NCBI GenBank assembly: GCA_013003555.1
Contig: JABDIV010000082.1
Location: 44,993-108,992 of the forward strand
From: Flavobacteriaceae bacterium
GTDB lineage: Bacteria > Bacteroidota > Bacteroidia > Flavobacteriales > Flavobacteriaceae
Direction: 5' to 3'
Length of the DNA stretch: 64,000 bases
The translations under genes and the position numbers were made by a program. The notes beneath the pieces were generated by a model. It made no database searches and had not been told where the DNA came from. It was given only the letters and a program-made list of their open reading frames with translations. Positions 46,114 through 54,510 of this stretch are shown here, one piece after another; the first letter of the stretch is position 1; every line of letters starts with the position of its first letter.

Positions 46114-47069
46114 TCTTTTCTGGGTTTAAAGCGGGCATTATTAAAAATCTCTTCTGCATTCTTGTTGAATAGTTGCTTGAATTCGACATCATTATTATCC
46201 ATATATGAACGAACGATTTGCCAGCCCATATACTCTCCTAATCTTCCCGGTGATTCCCGATCGAGTTCAAGATTAAATTTACTGAAGGGTGCCGGATTGA
46301 TAAACCGCGATGCCAATTTAGGATCGGTGTTAAACAATAATTCATTCTCAACAAAATAACGCCAGATGTTACTCTCGTTAGCCATGGCCCATTCCAATTG
46401 TTCACGGCTGTACCCTATTTTAATGGTATCATCAGCAAAGGGAATGATTCGATCTTTAAAATACAACAGTTTACCATGATAGATCATATCACCCAGAAAT
46501 GTTCGTGAAACAGGTTCAGGGATCAATTTTTTGGCATAGCTGTCAGCCAAATCAGAAACGATCATCTTACGATCAAAATTTTGACGGAGATAATTCTGGA
46601 TGCCGTCATAAAATCTATGGTCTGACCCCAAATAATTATCCAGGGCAATCAAGGTGATAGAATCGGTTACAATTACCTTATTCCTATAGTCAACATCCGA
46701 AGTCAGGGCTATCAACCTGGGTTCCCTGAATGTTTTGAAATAATATTTCATATGTTGAAAGAGGGATTCTATATCGGCCATCTCCGGGAATTCTTCAAAG
46801 GTTTTGCTGACTTCGTTTCTCAACTCGATTTGAAGGGTGTCTGTCATCCGGGACGCATAATCGGAATCTGTAAACTGGTTTGAAAACATGAATGGATAAC
46901 GCAACCGCAAATCAGGCAAGTCTGATGGTACACTGTTTCCAAAGATCAGATCGAATCGTTCGAGGGAAACTTCCACCTCAACTGATGCGATTTCTTTATC
47001 CGCTTCGTCCTGCTTCTTACACGATAAAAGAACAAAACACAGTATTATGAATAAAAAGATATTTCGCAT
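46110..47069 (-). CDS. gldB: Gliding motility lipoprotein GldB
   Basis: A 319-residue lipoprotein (lipobox LLSC, Cys17) of the envelope. Conserved segments include SLERFDLIFG, TFEEFPEMADIESLFQHMKYY and LGSDHRFYDGIQNYLR, and the C-terminal GRLGEYMGWQIVRSYM. Required for gliding in Flavobacterium, though the mechanism is not established. It is divergent from nadE and 4 bases overlap gldC. Confidence 0.94.
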   Translation of the reverse strand: MRNIFLFIILCFVLLSCKKQDEADKEIASVEVEVSLERFDLIFGNSVPSDLPDLRLRYPFMFSNQFTDSDYASRMTDTLQIELRNEVSKTFEEFPEMADIESLFQHMKYYFKTFREPRLIALTSDVDYRNKVIVTDSITLIALDNYLGSDHRFYDGIQNYLRQNFDRKMIVSDLADSYAKKLIPEPVSRTFLGDMIYHGKLLYFKDRIIPFADDTIKIGYSREQLEWAMANESNIWRYFVENELLFNTDPKLASRFINPAPFSKFNLELDRESPGRLGEYMGWQIVRSYMDNNDVEFKQLFNKNAEEIFNNARFKPRKE

Positions 47070-47127
47070 GACATATGGGACTGAAAAGGAAAAACGTCCT
47101 TAATTTTAAATAATTATCCTATTCTCT

Positions 47128-47135
47128 TACATTTG
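47128..47135 (+). promoter_or_regulatory. Candidate -7 promoter box for nadE
   Basis: TACATTTG fully matches TAnnTTTG, 45 bases before the nadE ATG. No TTG at the expected -33 spacing. Confidence 0.45.
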
Positions 47136-47180
47136 CGTGCAAAGGTACCATTCTTTATAAAATATCGGCTAAAAAGACTT

Positions 47181-47972
47181 ATGATGAAAACAGAAAAAGT
47201 TGTAGACCATATTGTTACATGGTTAAAGGATTATGCGACTAAAGCCGGCTTGAAGGGTTATGTGGTTGGAGTATCAGGAGGCATAGATTCGGCTGTTACC
47301 TCGGCGCTCTGCGCACGAACCGGTCTTGAGGTTCTTTGCCTTGAAATGCCCATTCATCAGGCTCCATCGCAGGTGAATCGTGCATATCAGCATATCGAAT
47401 GGCTTCAGGATAACTACGAGCACGTTAAAATGACACAGATCGAACTCACACCTGTATTTGATAGCCTTGTTGAATCCTTTCCCGAAGTAAAAGATGAAGA
47501 AAGCCGGTTTATGGCCCTGGCTAATACCCGTGCCCGACTCCGCATGACTGCACTCTATTATTTTGCCGCCTTCCATGGCTACCTTGTCGCCGGAACAGGT
47601 AACAAAGTGGAAGACTTTGGCGTAGGGTTTTATACCAAGTACGGTGATGGTGGCGTTGATTTAAGTCCGATCGCTGACCTCTTGAAATCTGAAGTTTATG
47701 ACCTTGGTCGCTATCTCGGGGTGAATCGTGAAATTATGGAAGCTGCTCCAACCGACGGTTTATGGGGTGATGATCGTACAGATGAGGATCAAATCGGCGC
47801 GAATTACGACGAGCTCGAATGGGCCATGTCCATGGATGAATATGGTAAAAGCGCTGATGACTTTGAGGGACGTGAACGCGAGGTCTTTGAAATCTACAAA
47901 CGTTATAACAACGCAAACAAACACAAAATGATTCCCATTCCAATTTGTGAAATTCCGGATAACCTGCGTTAA
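47181..47972 (+). CDS. nadE: NH3-dependent NAD+ synthetase
   Basis: Amidates NaAD to NAD with ammonia, without a glutaminase domain. The PP-loop is GVSGGIDSA near residues 29-37, and the C-terminal half has GTGNKVEDFGVGFYTKYGDGG and PTDGLWGDDRTDEDQIG. I start at the ATG pair at 47181/47184, because the longer frame begins at a TTG inside the promoter box. About 263 residues, normal for the short form. Divergent from gldB. Confidence 0.96.
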   Translation: MMKTEKVVDHIVTWLKDYATKAGLKGYVVGVSGGIDSAVTSALCARTGLEVLCLEMPIHQAPSQVNRAYQHIEWLQDNYEHVKMTQIELTPVFDSLVESFPEVKDEESRFMALANTRARLRMTALYYFAAFHGYLVAGTGNKVEDFGVGFYTKYGDGGVDLSPIADLLKSEVYDLGRYLGVNREIMEAAPTDGLWGDDRTDEDQIGANYDELEWAMSMDEYGKSADDFEGREREVFEIYKRYNNANKHKMIPIPICEIPDNLR

Positions 47973-48049
47973 TTGAAAAAAAATTCCTTCACAAAAAATA
48001 AGAATCACACGATAATTTTTACTAAATTTAATAACCCTCTTAAGAATTT

Positions 48050-48068
48050 AGTACGGAAAAACCGTACT
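48050..48068. promoter_or_regulatory. Perfect palindrome upstream of the LuxR-type regulator
   Basis: AGTACGG-AAAAA-CCGTACT, a 7-bp perfect inverted repeat with an all-A spacer, 41 bases before the regulator ATG. A further GTAC lies at 48077-48080 (agcGTACaag). The symmetry and position suggest an operator, perhaps for the regulator itself. Confidence 0.5.
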
Positions 48069-48108
48069 TATGTTAGCGTACAAGTGTTAATTTAATCGCT
48101 CTAATATT

Positions 48109-48738
48109 ATGATTAATGTCTTAGTGGCAGACAATCACCCTATTATTCGAACCGGATTAAAAATGTTGTTCGAAACGTCGCCCGATATTCAGGTAATTGG
48201 AAGTGTTACAACGGGAAGAGAATTGTTTGATTTTGTCGGTCGCACTCATGTTGATGTTGTGCTCTCAGAAATCGATCTTCCAGAACTAAATGGTATTACC
48301 GCTCTTCGCACACTGAAAAAAGAATATAATGATGTAAAGGTCATCATGTTCAGCTCACACCCTGAAGAAATTTATGCCGTTAGCACGATTAAAGCAGGTG
48401 CGTCAGGCTACTTAACCAAAACGGTAAGTACACAAACTATAAAAGATGCCATTCACAAGGTGTATAGCGGTGGCATCTACATAAGTAATGAGCTTGCGCA
48501 ACGACTCGCGTTTGATGAACGGGGGAATAAGCCGAGCAAATTATACAAAAAGCTCTCCATGCGGGAAATTGAGGTTCTCAAATTATTGTCCTCGGGCCGT
48601 AAGAATAAGGAAATAGCGGCCGAACTGAATATCAACGAAAAAACGGTAAGCACCTATAAAGCCCGTTTAATGAAAAAGTTGAATGTTACAAATTTGGTTG
48701 ATTTGATCAATCAAGCCAGGCATCTTGACCTTGGATAA
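48109..48738 (+). CDS. LuxR/NarL-type response regulator with Glu at the phosphoacceptor site
   Basis: A receiver domain (1-120) followed by a LuxR helix-turn-helix (146-205, LSMREIEVLKLLSSGRKNKE). In the receiver, the first acidic pair is D8-N9 (ADNHP), the signalling Ser/Thr is S82 or S83 and the conserved lysine is K104. The segment VVLSEIDLPELNG aligns E54 with the usual phosphorylated Asp. A Glu there often mimics the phosphorylated state, so it may be constitutively active or regulated without phosphorylation. No sensor kinase gene is adjacent. A palindrome lies upstream. Confidence 0.9.
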   Translation: MINVLVADNHPIIRTGLKMLFETSPDIQVIGSVTTGRELFDFVGRTHVDVVLSEIDLPELNGITALRTLKKEYNDVKVIMFSSHPEEIYAVSTIKAGASGYLTKTVSTQTIKDAIHKVYSGGIYISNELAQRLAFDERGNKPSKLYKKLSMREIEVLKLLSSGRKNKEIAAELNINEKTVSTYKARLMKKLNVTNLVDLINQARHLDLG

Positions 48739-50691
48739 TCACAGAACCCGATTAAGCTTCCGACTTAAAAGCATCTTAAGATTCGAATAATTCAACACGT
48801 CTTCCAGGACGCCTTTATTCGTTTCACTTTCCAGAGTTTCCTGTTTAAAATCATTGACCTTCTGATCGATAAGAAAGCATCTTAAACTGAGTATGGTCTC
48901 ATTAACTAACTGGGCAATGCTAAGATCCTTGCCTTTGGGGAAAATGCTTCTGCTTTCCCAGTCATGCAAGTTATATCGCTCATCATTCATCAAAATAGAG
49001 GTCACCTCTCCCGCCACTTCCGGAGAAACCTTGTTGACGAAATCACTCAATCTGAATTCCGGATCCTGATTTAAGGTATCAATGATCGTATAATATAAAC
49101 TTCTGAAATTATCGTTAGAGAATTCCATTTCATCTTCCTGAAGATCAAGGTAGATCTTCTCAAAAACTTTGGCTTCATGGGTTACGGGTTCAAGAATCAA
49201 TTCACCTTCCTCATTGTCTTTCAGCACGAGATCTTCAAATTGTTCGGTCTTATTTCCATACAAAAGAAGGATCTCAATAATATTTCTTTCGAGTTCATAC
49301 TGAACATCGACCTTTTTAGTAGTCTCGGTTTCCTTGACTATCTGAAAGGATCGTCGTTCCTTCCTAAATTGCTCATCGGCCTTCTTAAGATCCTTGTTTT
49401 CGATTTGCGCAAGGGTGCTAAATAAAACCGCCTCACTGATATCCATGATCTTCGAACATTCCCGTATATAAATTTCCTTCTTGATTTGATCGGGAATTTT
49501 AGCGATACTATTTACAATATCCCTTATGGTCTCGGCCTTTTTAATAGGATCGTTCCTCGTTTCTTCAAAGAGCAATGAAGCCTTGAACTGGATAAAATCA
49601 ACAGCCTGTTCCTCGAGGAACAAACTCAATTCTTCAAATGTATTTTTCCTCGCAAAACTATCGGGATCTTCGCCTTCCGGAAATGCGCAAACCTTGACGT
49701 TCATACCTTGTTCAAGGATAAGATCGATCCCCCTCAATGACGCTCTTGTACCTGCCGCATCGCTATCAAACAGAACTGTGATATTTTTTGTCAGCCTGTT
49801 AACCAGACGAATCTGATCGGCGGTCAAGGCCGTCCCAGACGATGCGACAACATTTTTAATTCCGGTCTGATAAAACTGAATAACATCAGTATAGCCTTCA
49901 ACGAGATAACAGTTATCTTCTTTCGCTATACTTTGTTTCGCATAATAAATACCGTACAGGACCTTACTCTTATGGTAAATATCACTTTCGGGGGAGTTCA
50001 GGTATTTTGCAGCTTTTTTATCCTGGGTCAATATGCGCCCTCCAAAACCCAAAACGCGACCAGACATACTGTGTATTGGAAATATCACACGGCCTTTAAA
50101 ACGGTCGAAACGGCGGTCTTCCTTTACGATAGTCAATCCGGTTTTCTCAAGAAATTCGAGGTTATATCCCTTGTCAATAGCTTCATCGGTAAAGGCCTGC
50201 CACTCGTTTAATGAATAACCCAGTTGAAATTTTTTGATGGTTTCAGGAGAAAATCCCCGTTCCTTGAAATAGCTAAGTCCGATGGCCTGGCCATGATCGG
50301 TTTCATGTAAGGTCTTTTGAAAATATTCGTTCGCGAAATCGGTGACCAGATAAAGGCTTTCCCGTTCATCGGCCTTTTCCTTTTCTTCGCTGCTCAATTG
50401 GGTTTCTTCAACCTCAATATTATATTTCTTCGCTAAATATTTAATAGCTTCAGGATAGGTAAAATGCTCGTGTTCCATTAAAAATGAAACTACAGTCCCT
50501 CCTTTTCCACTCGAAAAATCTTTCCAAATCTGCTTTACGGGAGACACCATAAAACTCGGCGTGCGTTCGTCGCTAAACGGACTCAGGCCTTTGAAATTAC
50601 TGCCGGCCTTTTTGAGCTGAACAAAATCACCGATAACCTCCTCTACTCGGGCGGTCTCAAAAACCTTGTCTATGGTCGATTTTGAAATCAA
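48739..50691 (-). CDS. dnaG: DNA primase DnaG
   Basis: Synthesises RNA primers at the replication fork. It has an N-terminal zinc-binding region whose ligands are partly replaced: LSPFSDERTPSFMVSP lacks the usual CPFHxExTPS Cys and His (Ser and Asp instead). The TOPRIM core has LVEGYTDVIQFYQTG and VLFDSDAAGTRAS. A helicase-binding C-terminus follows. The natural start is a TTG at 50691 (giving MISKSTIDKVFETARVEEV); the frame extends upstream through a hairpin and has no ATG. About 650 residues. Confidence 0.94.
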   Translation of the reverse strand: MISKSTIDKVFETARVEEVIGDFVQLKKAGSNFKGLSPFSDERTPSFMVSPVKQIWKDFSSGKGGTVVSFLMEHEHFTYPEAIKYLAKKYNIEVEETQLSSEEKEKADERESLYLVTDFANEYFQKTLHETDHGQAIGLSYFKERGFSPETIKKFQLGYSLNEWQAFTDEAIDKGYNLEFLEKTGLTIVKEDRRFDRFKGRVIFPIHSMSGRVLGFGGRILTQDKKAAKYLNSPESDIYHKSKVLYGIYYAKQSIAKEDNCYLVEGYTDVIQFYQTGIKNVVASSGTALTADQIRLVNRLTKNITVLFDSDAAGTRASLRGIDLILEQGMNVKVCAFPEGEDPDSFARKNTFEELSLFLEEQAVDFIQFKASLLFEETRNDPIKKAETIRDIVNSIAKIPDQIKKEIYIRECSKIMDISEAVLFSTLAQIENKDLKKADEQFRKERRSFQIVKETETTKKVDVQYELERNIIEILLLYGNKTEQFEDLVLKDNEEGELILEPVTHEAKVFEKIYLDLQEDEMEFSNDNFRSLYYTIIDTLNQDPEFRLSDFVNKVSPEVAGEVTSILMNDERYNLHDWESRSIFPKGKDLSIAQLVNETILSLRCFLIDQKVNDFKQETLESETNKGVLEDVLNYSNLKMLLSRKLNRVL

Positions 50692-50711
50692 AATATGGCG
50701 ATGAAATAAAA

Positions 50712-50727
50712 TCCCACCGAAGTGGGG
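50712..50727 (-). terminator. cUUCGg hairpin upstream of dnaG
   Basis: On the minus strand CCCCAC-TTCG-GTGGGA forms a tight stem closed by a UUCG tetraloop, followed by ATTTTATTTC and then the dnaG start. It could terminate readthrough from the outer-membrane-protein gene or act in the dnaG leader. Confidence 0.5.
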
Positions 50728-50761
50728 AAACAAATGTAAAAGTAATTAAAATGAAAAACAT

Positions 50762-50788
50762 AAAGGGCCTCTGTTGAAGCCCTTTTTT
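50762..50788. terminator. Terminator after the outer-membrane protein gene
   Basis: AAAGGGC (50762-50768) pairs with GCCCTTT (50779-50785) around a 10-base loop. The T run is best on the plus strand, but on the minus strand TTTATGTTTTT follows, so it probably ends the sigma/anti-sigma/OMP transcript. Confidence 0.55.
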
Positions 50789-50789
50789 A

Positions 50790-51920
50790 TTAGTCGACAT
50801 CGAATCGAAGTCCGAGAGAGATGTTGTTTTGCTCAACAGCCTGATCTTTAAATATCGGTGACAGATCATATTTTACATAGAGCGCAATATCGTCGAAGGC
50901 GATATAACCGCTCAATCCATAAACAAACTCGGTGGTATTATAGCCACCTTTAAACTTGTCCTTTACATCTCTGCCATCCGATCTATACTTTAGTTTCTGA
51001 AGTGTTGCCATATTAAAACCTGCATAACCACCTAACCCGATCTTGAACTGGTCCCTTGTCGTATACCTGAAATAGTTGTCCCGCTCAATTCGCTTTGATG
51101 GCCCGAATTCAAAATGTACTGGAAAAACAAGATTGGTTGTTCTAAATTTTGCTTTCCTCAAATCCCCGGGGAATGGCTCTAAAAAGATTTCGTCTCTATC
51201 ACGCACCAAATATTGGTTATCTTTTATATGCAGCTTATTCCACATCAGTGAGAAGCCATATTTCAGGCGGATGGCATTCGAATTATCCAGCACGCGCGTT
51301 TTCCAGGCCCAGCCAAGCTCTACAAAGCCTGATCCCCCAAGTTTATATGGCGAGTCATCGAGGTCCTGCCCGTCTATTAGCGCATTATTAAAGCCAATGG
51401 CGAACACAAGATCGCTAGTGGTGCGCCGGTCGTATTTTCTGGGTTTACTTTCCCGAGATCCTAAATGGATATAAGAATCATCACCATCATTTTTACCAAC
51501 GCGAATGGAAAAACCGGGATCATCATCGTCACTGATTGTATCATTTTGGTTTCTTTTCAACAAAGCAATTTTATTATCAACGATGGCCAGGCGATTCTCT
51601 ATGTTGGCGGCATGTTTTTCGGCGGCCATATTCTTTAATTTGTTAGCTTCTGCTTCATCGATCTCACCTCTGTCCAAGCGTCCCATGATTGCTTCAACCT
51701 CAGCCTTTAACTGGCTTCGTTCTTCCGCTTTTATTTGGTCTTTCTTCTTCTCGAGTTGCTCTATTTTATATGAATTATCCGAGCTGGTGGTGTCCTGGCT
51801 GTAAACACTATTCAAACTGAATAGGATTATAAAGACGGCTAATGATTTTGTAATGATTTGCATAACTGTTCGTTTTTTGACCCTACGGGTATTATTGATT
51901 TTTGATTTATTGATTGACAT
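50790..51920 (-). CDS. Outer membrane beta-barrel protein with N-terminal coiled coil
   Basis: A signal peptide is centred on MQIITKSLAVFIILFSLNSVYS, so the ATG at 51863 may be the real start; the frame opens with an ATG at 51920 directly after the anti-sigma stop. Residues 50-125 are a charged coiled coil (KIEQLEKKKDQIKAEERSQL, AAEKHAANIENRLAIVDNKI). The C-terminal 230 residues have alternating strands and finish with NISLGLRFDVD, typical of a small barrel. It is the third gene of an ECF sigma unit and is a likely target or stress-linked envelope protein; its function is unknown. Confidence 0.75.
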   Translation of the reverse strand: MSINKSKINNTRRVKKRTVMQIITKSLAVFIILFSLNSVYSQDTTSSDNSYKIEQLEKKKDQIKAEERSQLKAEVEAIMGRLDRGEIDEAEANKLKNMAAEKHAANIENRLAIVDNKIALLKRNQNDTISDDDDPGFSIRVGKNDGDDSYIHLGSRESKPRKYDRRTTSDLVFAIGFNNALIDGQDLDDSPYKLGGSGFVELGWAWKTRVLDNSNAIRLKYGFSLMWNKLHIKDNQYLVRDRDEIFLEPFPGDLRKAKFRTTNLVFPVHFEFGPSKRIERDNYFRYTTRDQFKIGLGGYAGFNMATLQKLKYRSDGRDVKDKFKGGYNTTEFVYGLSGYIAFDDIALYVKYDLSPIFKDQAVEQNNISLGLRFDVD

Positions 51921-52715
51921 TTAATTATTTCGTTCTGCAACTGTAGTTTTAACACTCTCGTATCCTGAAACCAAAGTCCGGAATACGCGTTCCCTAAACG
52001 ATTTGTCAAGATCATCTTCAATGTCAAGCAGCAACGCATTTGCATTGATAGATGGGTTTGTTTTCTGAATTGTTTCGCTTTTATTTAATCGTAACCTGGC
52101 CTCACGTAATAGTCCGTCGATTTCGTCATCAGATACCTGATATGCATCTGTATGTTGTTTTGTCCGATTGGCAATTTCGGCCTTGTCCCCGCCATTTAAT
52201 TTTTCCCCAACCTGACTAATTATTGTCTCTTGATTACGGGTTTCCAACTCAGGGTTATTGTGCTTCTGATCTGCGATTAATGCGTCATTAGAAATCGCTT
52301 TTTGTTTGGTAAAAGGATTGGATTTCTGAATGACAGTCTTATTCAACTGATCCGGAGTATCAACAAATTGTTCTGATTTAACATCGGGCAGTTGAATTTG
52401 ATCGTCTTTAACATCTTCATACGGCGTGTTCACTATTACCTCGCTATTCTCAGAAGGATCATTATTCGATTCGAATTCGGTTTCAACAACCGTTGGTTCT
52501 ATTAGAGTTTTATCCCGCTGTATGATCACTGTCAGCATTAATAAAATTACCACAGATGCTGCAGCAATGCCGAGCCACCAGAACTTCCTGTTCGAACCCG
52601 TTTGATCTGTTTTTTCTAATCGCGCACTCAGTTTCTGCCATGCTTCAGAACTCGGCTCGATTCTTCGATTTTCAAGCCGTTGTTTCATTTCATCTTCCAT
52701 TTTAAGTGGTGCCAT
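51921..52715 (-). CDS. Anti-sigma factor-like single-TM protein
   Basis: A 264-residue protein. The cytosolic N-terminus has a helix (MEDEMKQRLENRRIEPSSEA then WQKLSARLE), one TM helix is at about 45-66 (WLGIAAASVVILLMLTVII), and a long polar, Asn/Thr-rich periplasmic region follows. This resembles anti-sigma factors that lack the zinc motif (no HxxxCxxC). It overlaps the sigma gene by 14 bases, so the pair is coupled. The nature of the signal is unknown. Confidence 0.8.
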   Translation of the reverse strand: MAPLKMEDEMKQRLENRRIEPSSEAWQKLSARLEKTDQTGSNRKFWWLGIAAASVVILLMLTVIIQRDKTLIEPTVVETEFESNNDPSENSEVIVNTPYEDVKDDQIQLPDVKSEQFVDTPDQLNKTVIQKSNPFTKQKAISNDALIADQKHNNPELETRNQETIISQVGEKLNGGDKAEIANRTKQHTDAYQVSDDEIDGLLREARLRLNKSETIQKTNPSINANALLLDIEDDLDKSFRERVFRTLVSGYESVKTTVAERNN

Positions 52716-53274
52716 TACGTATTTTATTTAATTGTTTTATTTGTTCCTGTAGCCTGCGCCTGGCTTTAAACAACTGAGATTTTGAAGTGCTTTCAGAAAT
52801 TTTAAGCATCCCGGCTATTTCATGATGCTTGAAGCCTTCGATAACATGCATCACAAAAACGATTTTATACCCTTCCGGCAAGTCATCGATCAAACGTTGA
52901 ATATCCTGAACTTCGAGATCGACATTTTCAACATATTCGGTTTGATAGGTCTCTATTTCTTCAGTATTGAATTCAACAGTTTGTTTATTCCTTAAGTAAG
53001 AAATGGCTTCCCTGACTACAATCCGTCGCATCCATCCTTCAAAACTGCCAGTCCCTTTAAAAGACTTGATATTTGTAAAAACTTTCAGAAAACCATTTAA
53101 CATCGCTTCTTCAGCCTGTTGAATATCCCTTATATAATAGCGACATACACTCAACATTTTTGGCGCATGTGTTTCAAAGAGAAGATGCTGTGCCTCACGA
53201 TCACTTCGCATAGCGCGTTTAATCAGCTCCGTTTCGTTTTTGTATAAGGGAATAACTTTCAAAGGCGCATTCAT
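52702..53274 (-). CDS. ECF-type RNA polymerase sigma factor
   Basis: A 190-residue sigma-70 family protein with region 2 (LLFETHAPKMLSVCRYYIRD, then GFLKVFTNIKSFKGTGSFEGWMRRI) and region 4 (LPEGYKIVFVMHVIEGFKHHEIAGML) and no region 3. The start ATG gives MNAPLKVIPLY. It precedes an anti-sigma-like gene and an outer-membrane protein gene, a common ECF arrangement for envelope control. The class of ECF is not determined. Confidence 0.92.
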   Translation of the reverse strand: MNAPLKVIPLYKNETELIKRAMRSDREAQHLLFETHAPKMLSVCRYYIRDIQQAEEAMLNGFLKVFTNIKSFKGTGSFEGWMRRIVVREAISYLRNKQTVEFNTEEIETYQTEYVENVDLEVQDIQRLIDDLPEGYKIVFVMHVIEGFKHHEIAGMLKISESTSKSQLFKARRRLQEQIKQLNKIRNGTT

Positions 53275-53329
53275 TGAGTCTTCTATTTATATAGACGCAA
53301 AAATTATGCAATTGGTTGCCCGGGGAATT

Positions 53330-54307
53330 TTATTTTTTCCTGTCGATGACATAATTCACCATCAATTTGAGGGAATTCTTATGATCAGACGGCGGGTATT
53401 TATCGAGAATTTCAAGGGCTTGCTGCTGAAACTCCTTCATTTTTGAAACCGCATAATCGAGTCCGCCGCGTTCTTTCACTAATTTGATAACCTCCTTGAC
53501 ACGTTTCGGATTCTTATTATGATTTTTAATAGAATTGATCAGCCAGTCGTGTTCCTTTTCCGAGACAGTATTCAACACATGAATTAATGGAAGGGTCATC
53601 TTCTGTTCTTTGATATCTATACCGGTTGGTTTGCCTATTCGTTCTTCCCCGTAATCGAAGAGATCATCCTTGATTTGAAAGGCGATACCGATGAGTTCTC
53701 CAAAATGCCGCATTTGGTCTACCTCGTTCGTGTTAGGTTTAACAGATGCAGCACCCAAGCTGCAGCAAGCTGCAATAAGGGTAGCTGTTTTTTTACGAAT
53801 AATACTAAAATATACCGCTTCGTCAATATCGAGCAGACGGGCCTTTTCAATTTGAAGTAATTCACCTTCAGCCATTTCCCTAACCGCCACTGAAATGATC
53901 TTTAATAAGTCGAAATCATTATTGTCGATGCAAAGCAACATTCCTTTCGACAGGAGATAGTCACCGACTAAAACGGCAATTTTATTTTTCCATAGCGCAT
54001 TAATCGAGAAGAATCCCCTTCGCCTGTTGCTGTCGTCGACAACATCATCATGAACCAGGGATGCCGTGTGGATCAGCTCAATGACAGAGGCCCCTCTGTA
54101 GGCGCGTTCACTCACCTCCCCATTATTGAGCATCTTAGCTACAAGGAAGACAAACATGGGACGCATTTGCTTTCCCTTGCGATTAACAAGATAATGGGTA
54201 ATTCGATTGAGCAGGGATACATTCGTAGACATCGATAAACGAAACTTTTGTTCAAAAAGTTCCATTTCGAAAGCGATCGGCGCCTGTATTTCTTCTACTA
54301 TTTTCAA
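53330..54307 (-). CDS. Polyprenyl (octaprenyl-type) diphosphate synthase
   Basis: All-trans prenyl synthase, presumably making the menaquinone side chain or undecaprenyl-related chains. The first aspartate-rich motif is HDDVVDD and the second IKDDLFDYG, with KGKQMRPMFVFLVAKM near the start. The start at the TTG of 54307 (MKIVEEIQAPIAFEMELFEQ) matches related flavobacterial proteins; a further TTG lies eleven codons upstream. About 325 residues. The product chain length cannot be told. Confidence 0.92.
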   Translation of the reverse strand: MKIVEEIQAPIAFEMELFEQKFRLSMSTNVSLLNRITHYLVNRKGKQMRPMFVFLVAKMLNNGEVSERAYRGASVIELIHTASLVHDDVVDDSNRRRGFFSINALWKNKIAVLVGDYLLSKGMLLCIDNNDFDLLKIISVAVREMAEGELLQIEKARLLDIDEAVYFSIIRKKTATLIAACCSLGAASVKPNTNEVDQMRHFGELIGIAFQIKDDLFDYGEERIGKPTGIDIKEQKMTLPLIHVLNTVSEKEHDWLINSIKNHNKNPKRVKEVIKLVKERGGLDYAVSKMKEFQQQALEILDKYPPSDHKNSLKLMVNYVIDRKK

Positions 54308-54510
54308 CGGACTAATTTGCCAGGTACAAAGGGCAAACAAAGTTAATATAAATCGGGAAAAGAACCGGACATTGTTAAATCATTAAAAAAGACATAAAAT
54401 AATTATCAATATTACTCAAATAAAACACCATAGGTTAAAGCCCAAGATATAGTGAATACCTTTATGATTCAAGACTTTATTTTCATCATGTGAGATGATA
54501 TTATCCTTTC

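Noticed and set aside
47133..47181. Longer nadE start at TTG 47133
   Set aside because: The codon is part of the TACATTTG promoter box; the ATG pair at 47181 gives the normal NadE N-terminus.
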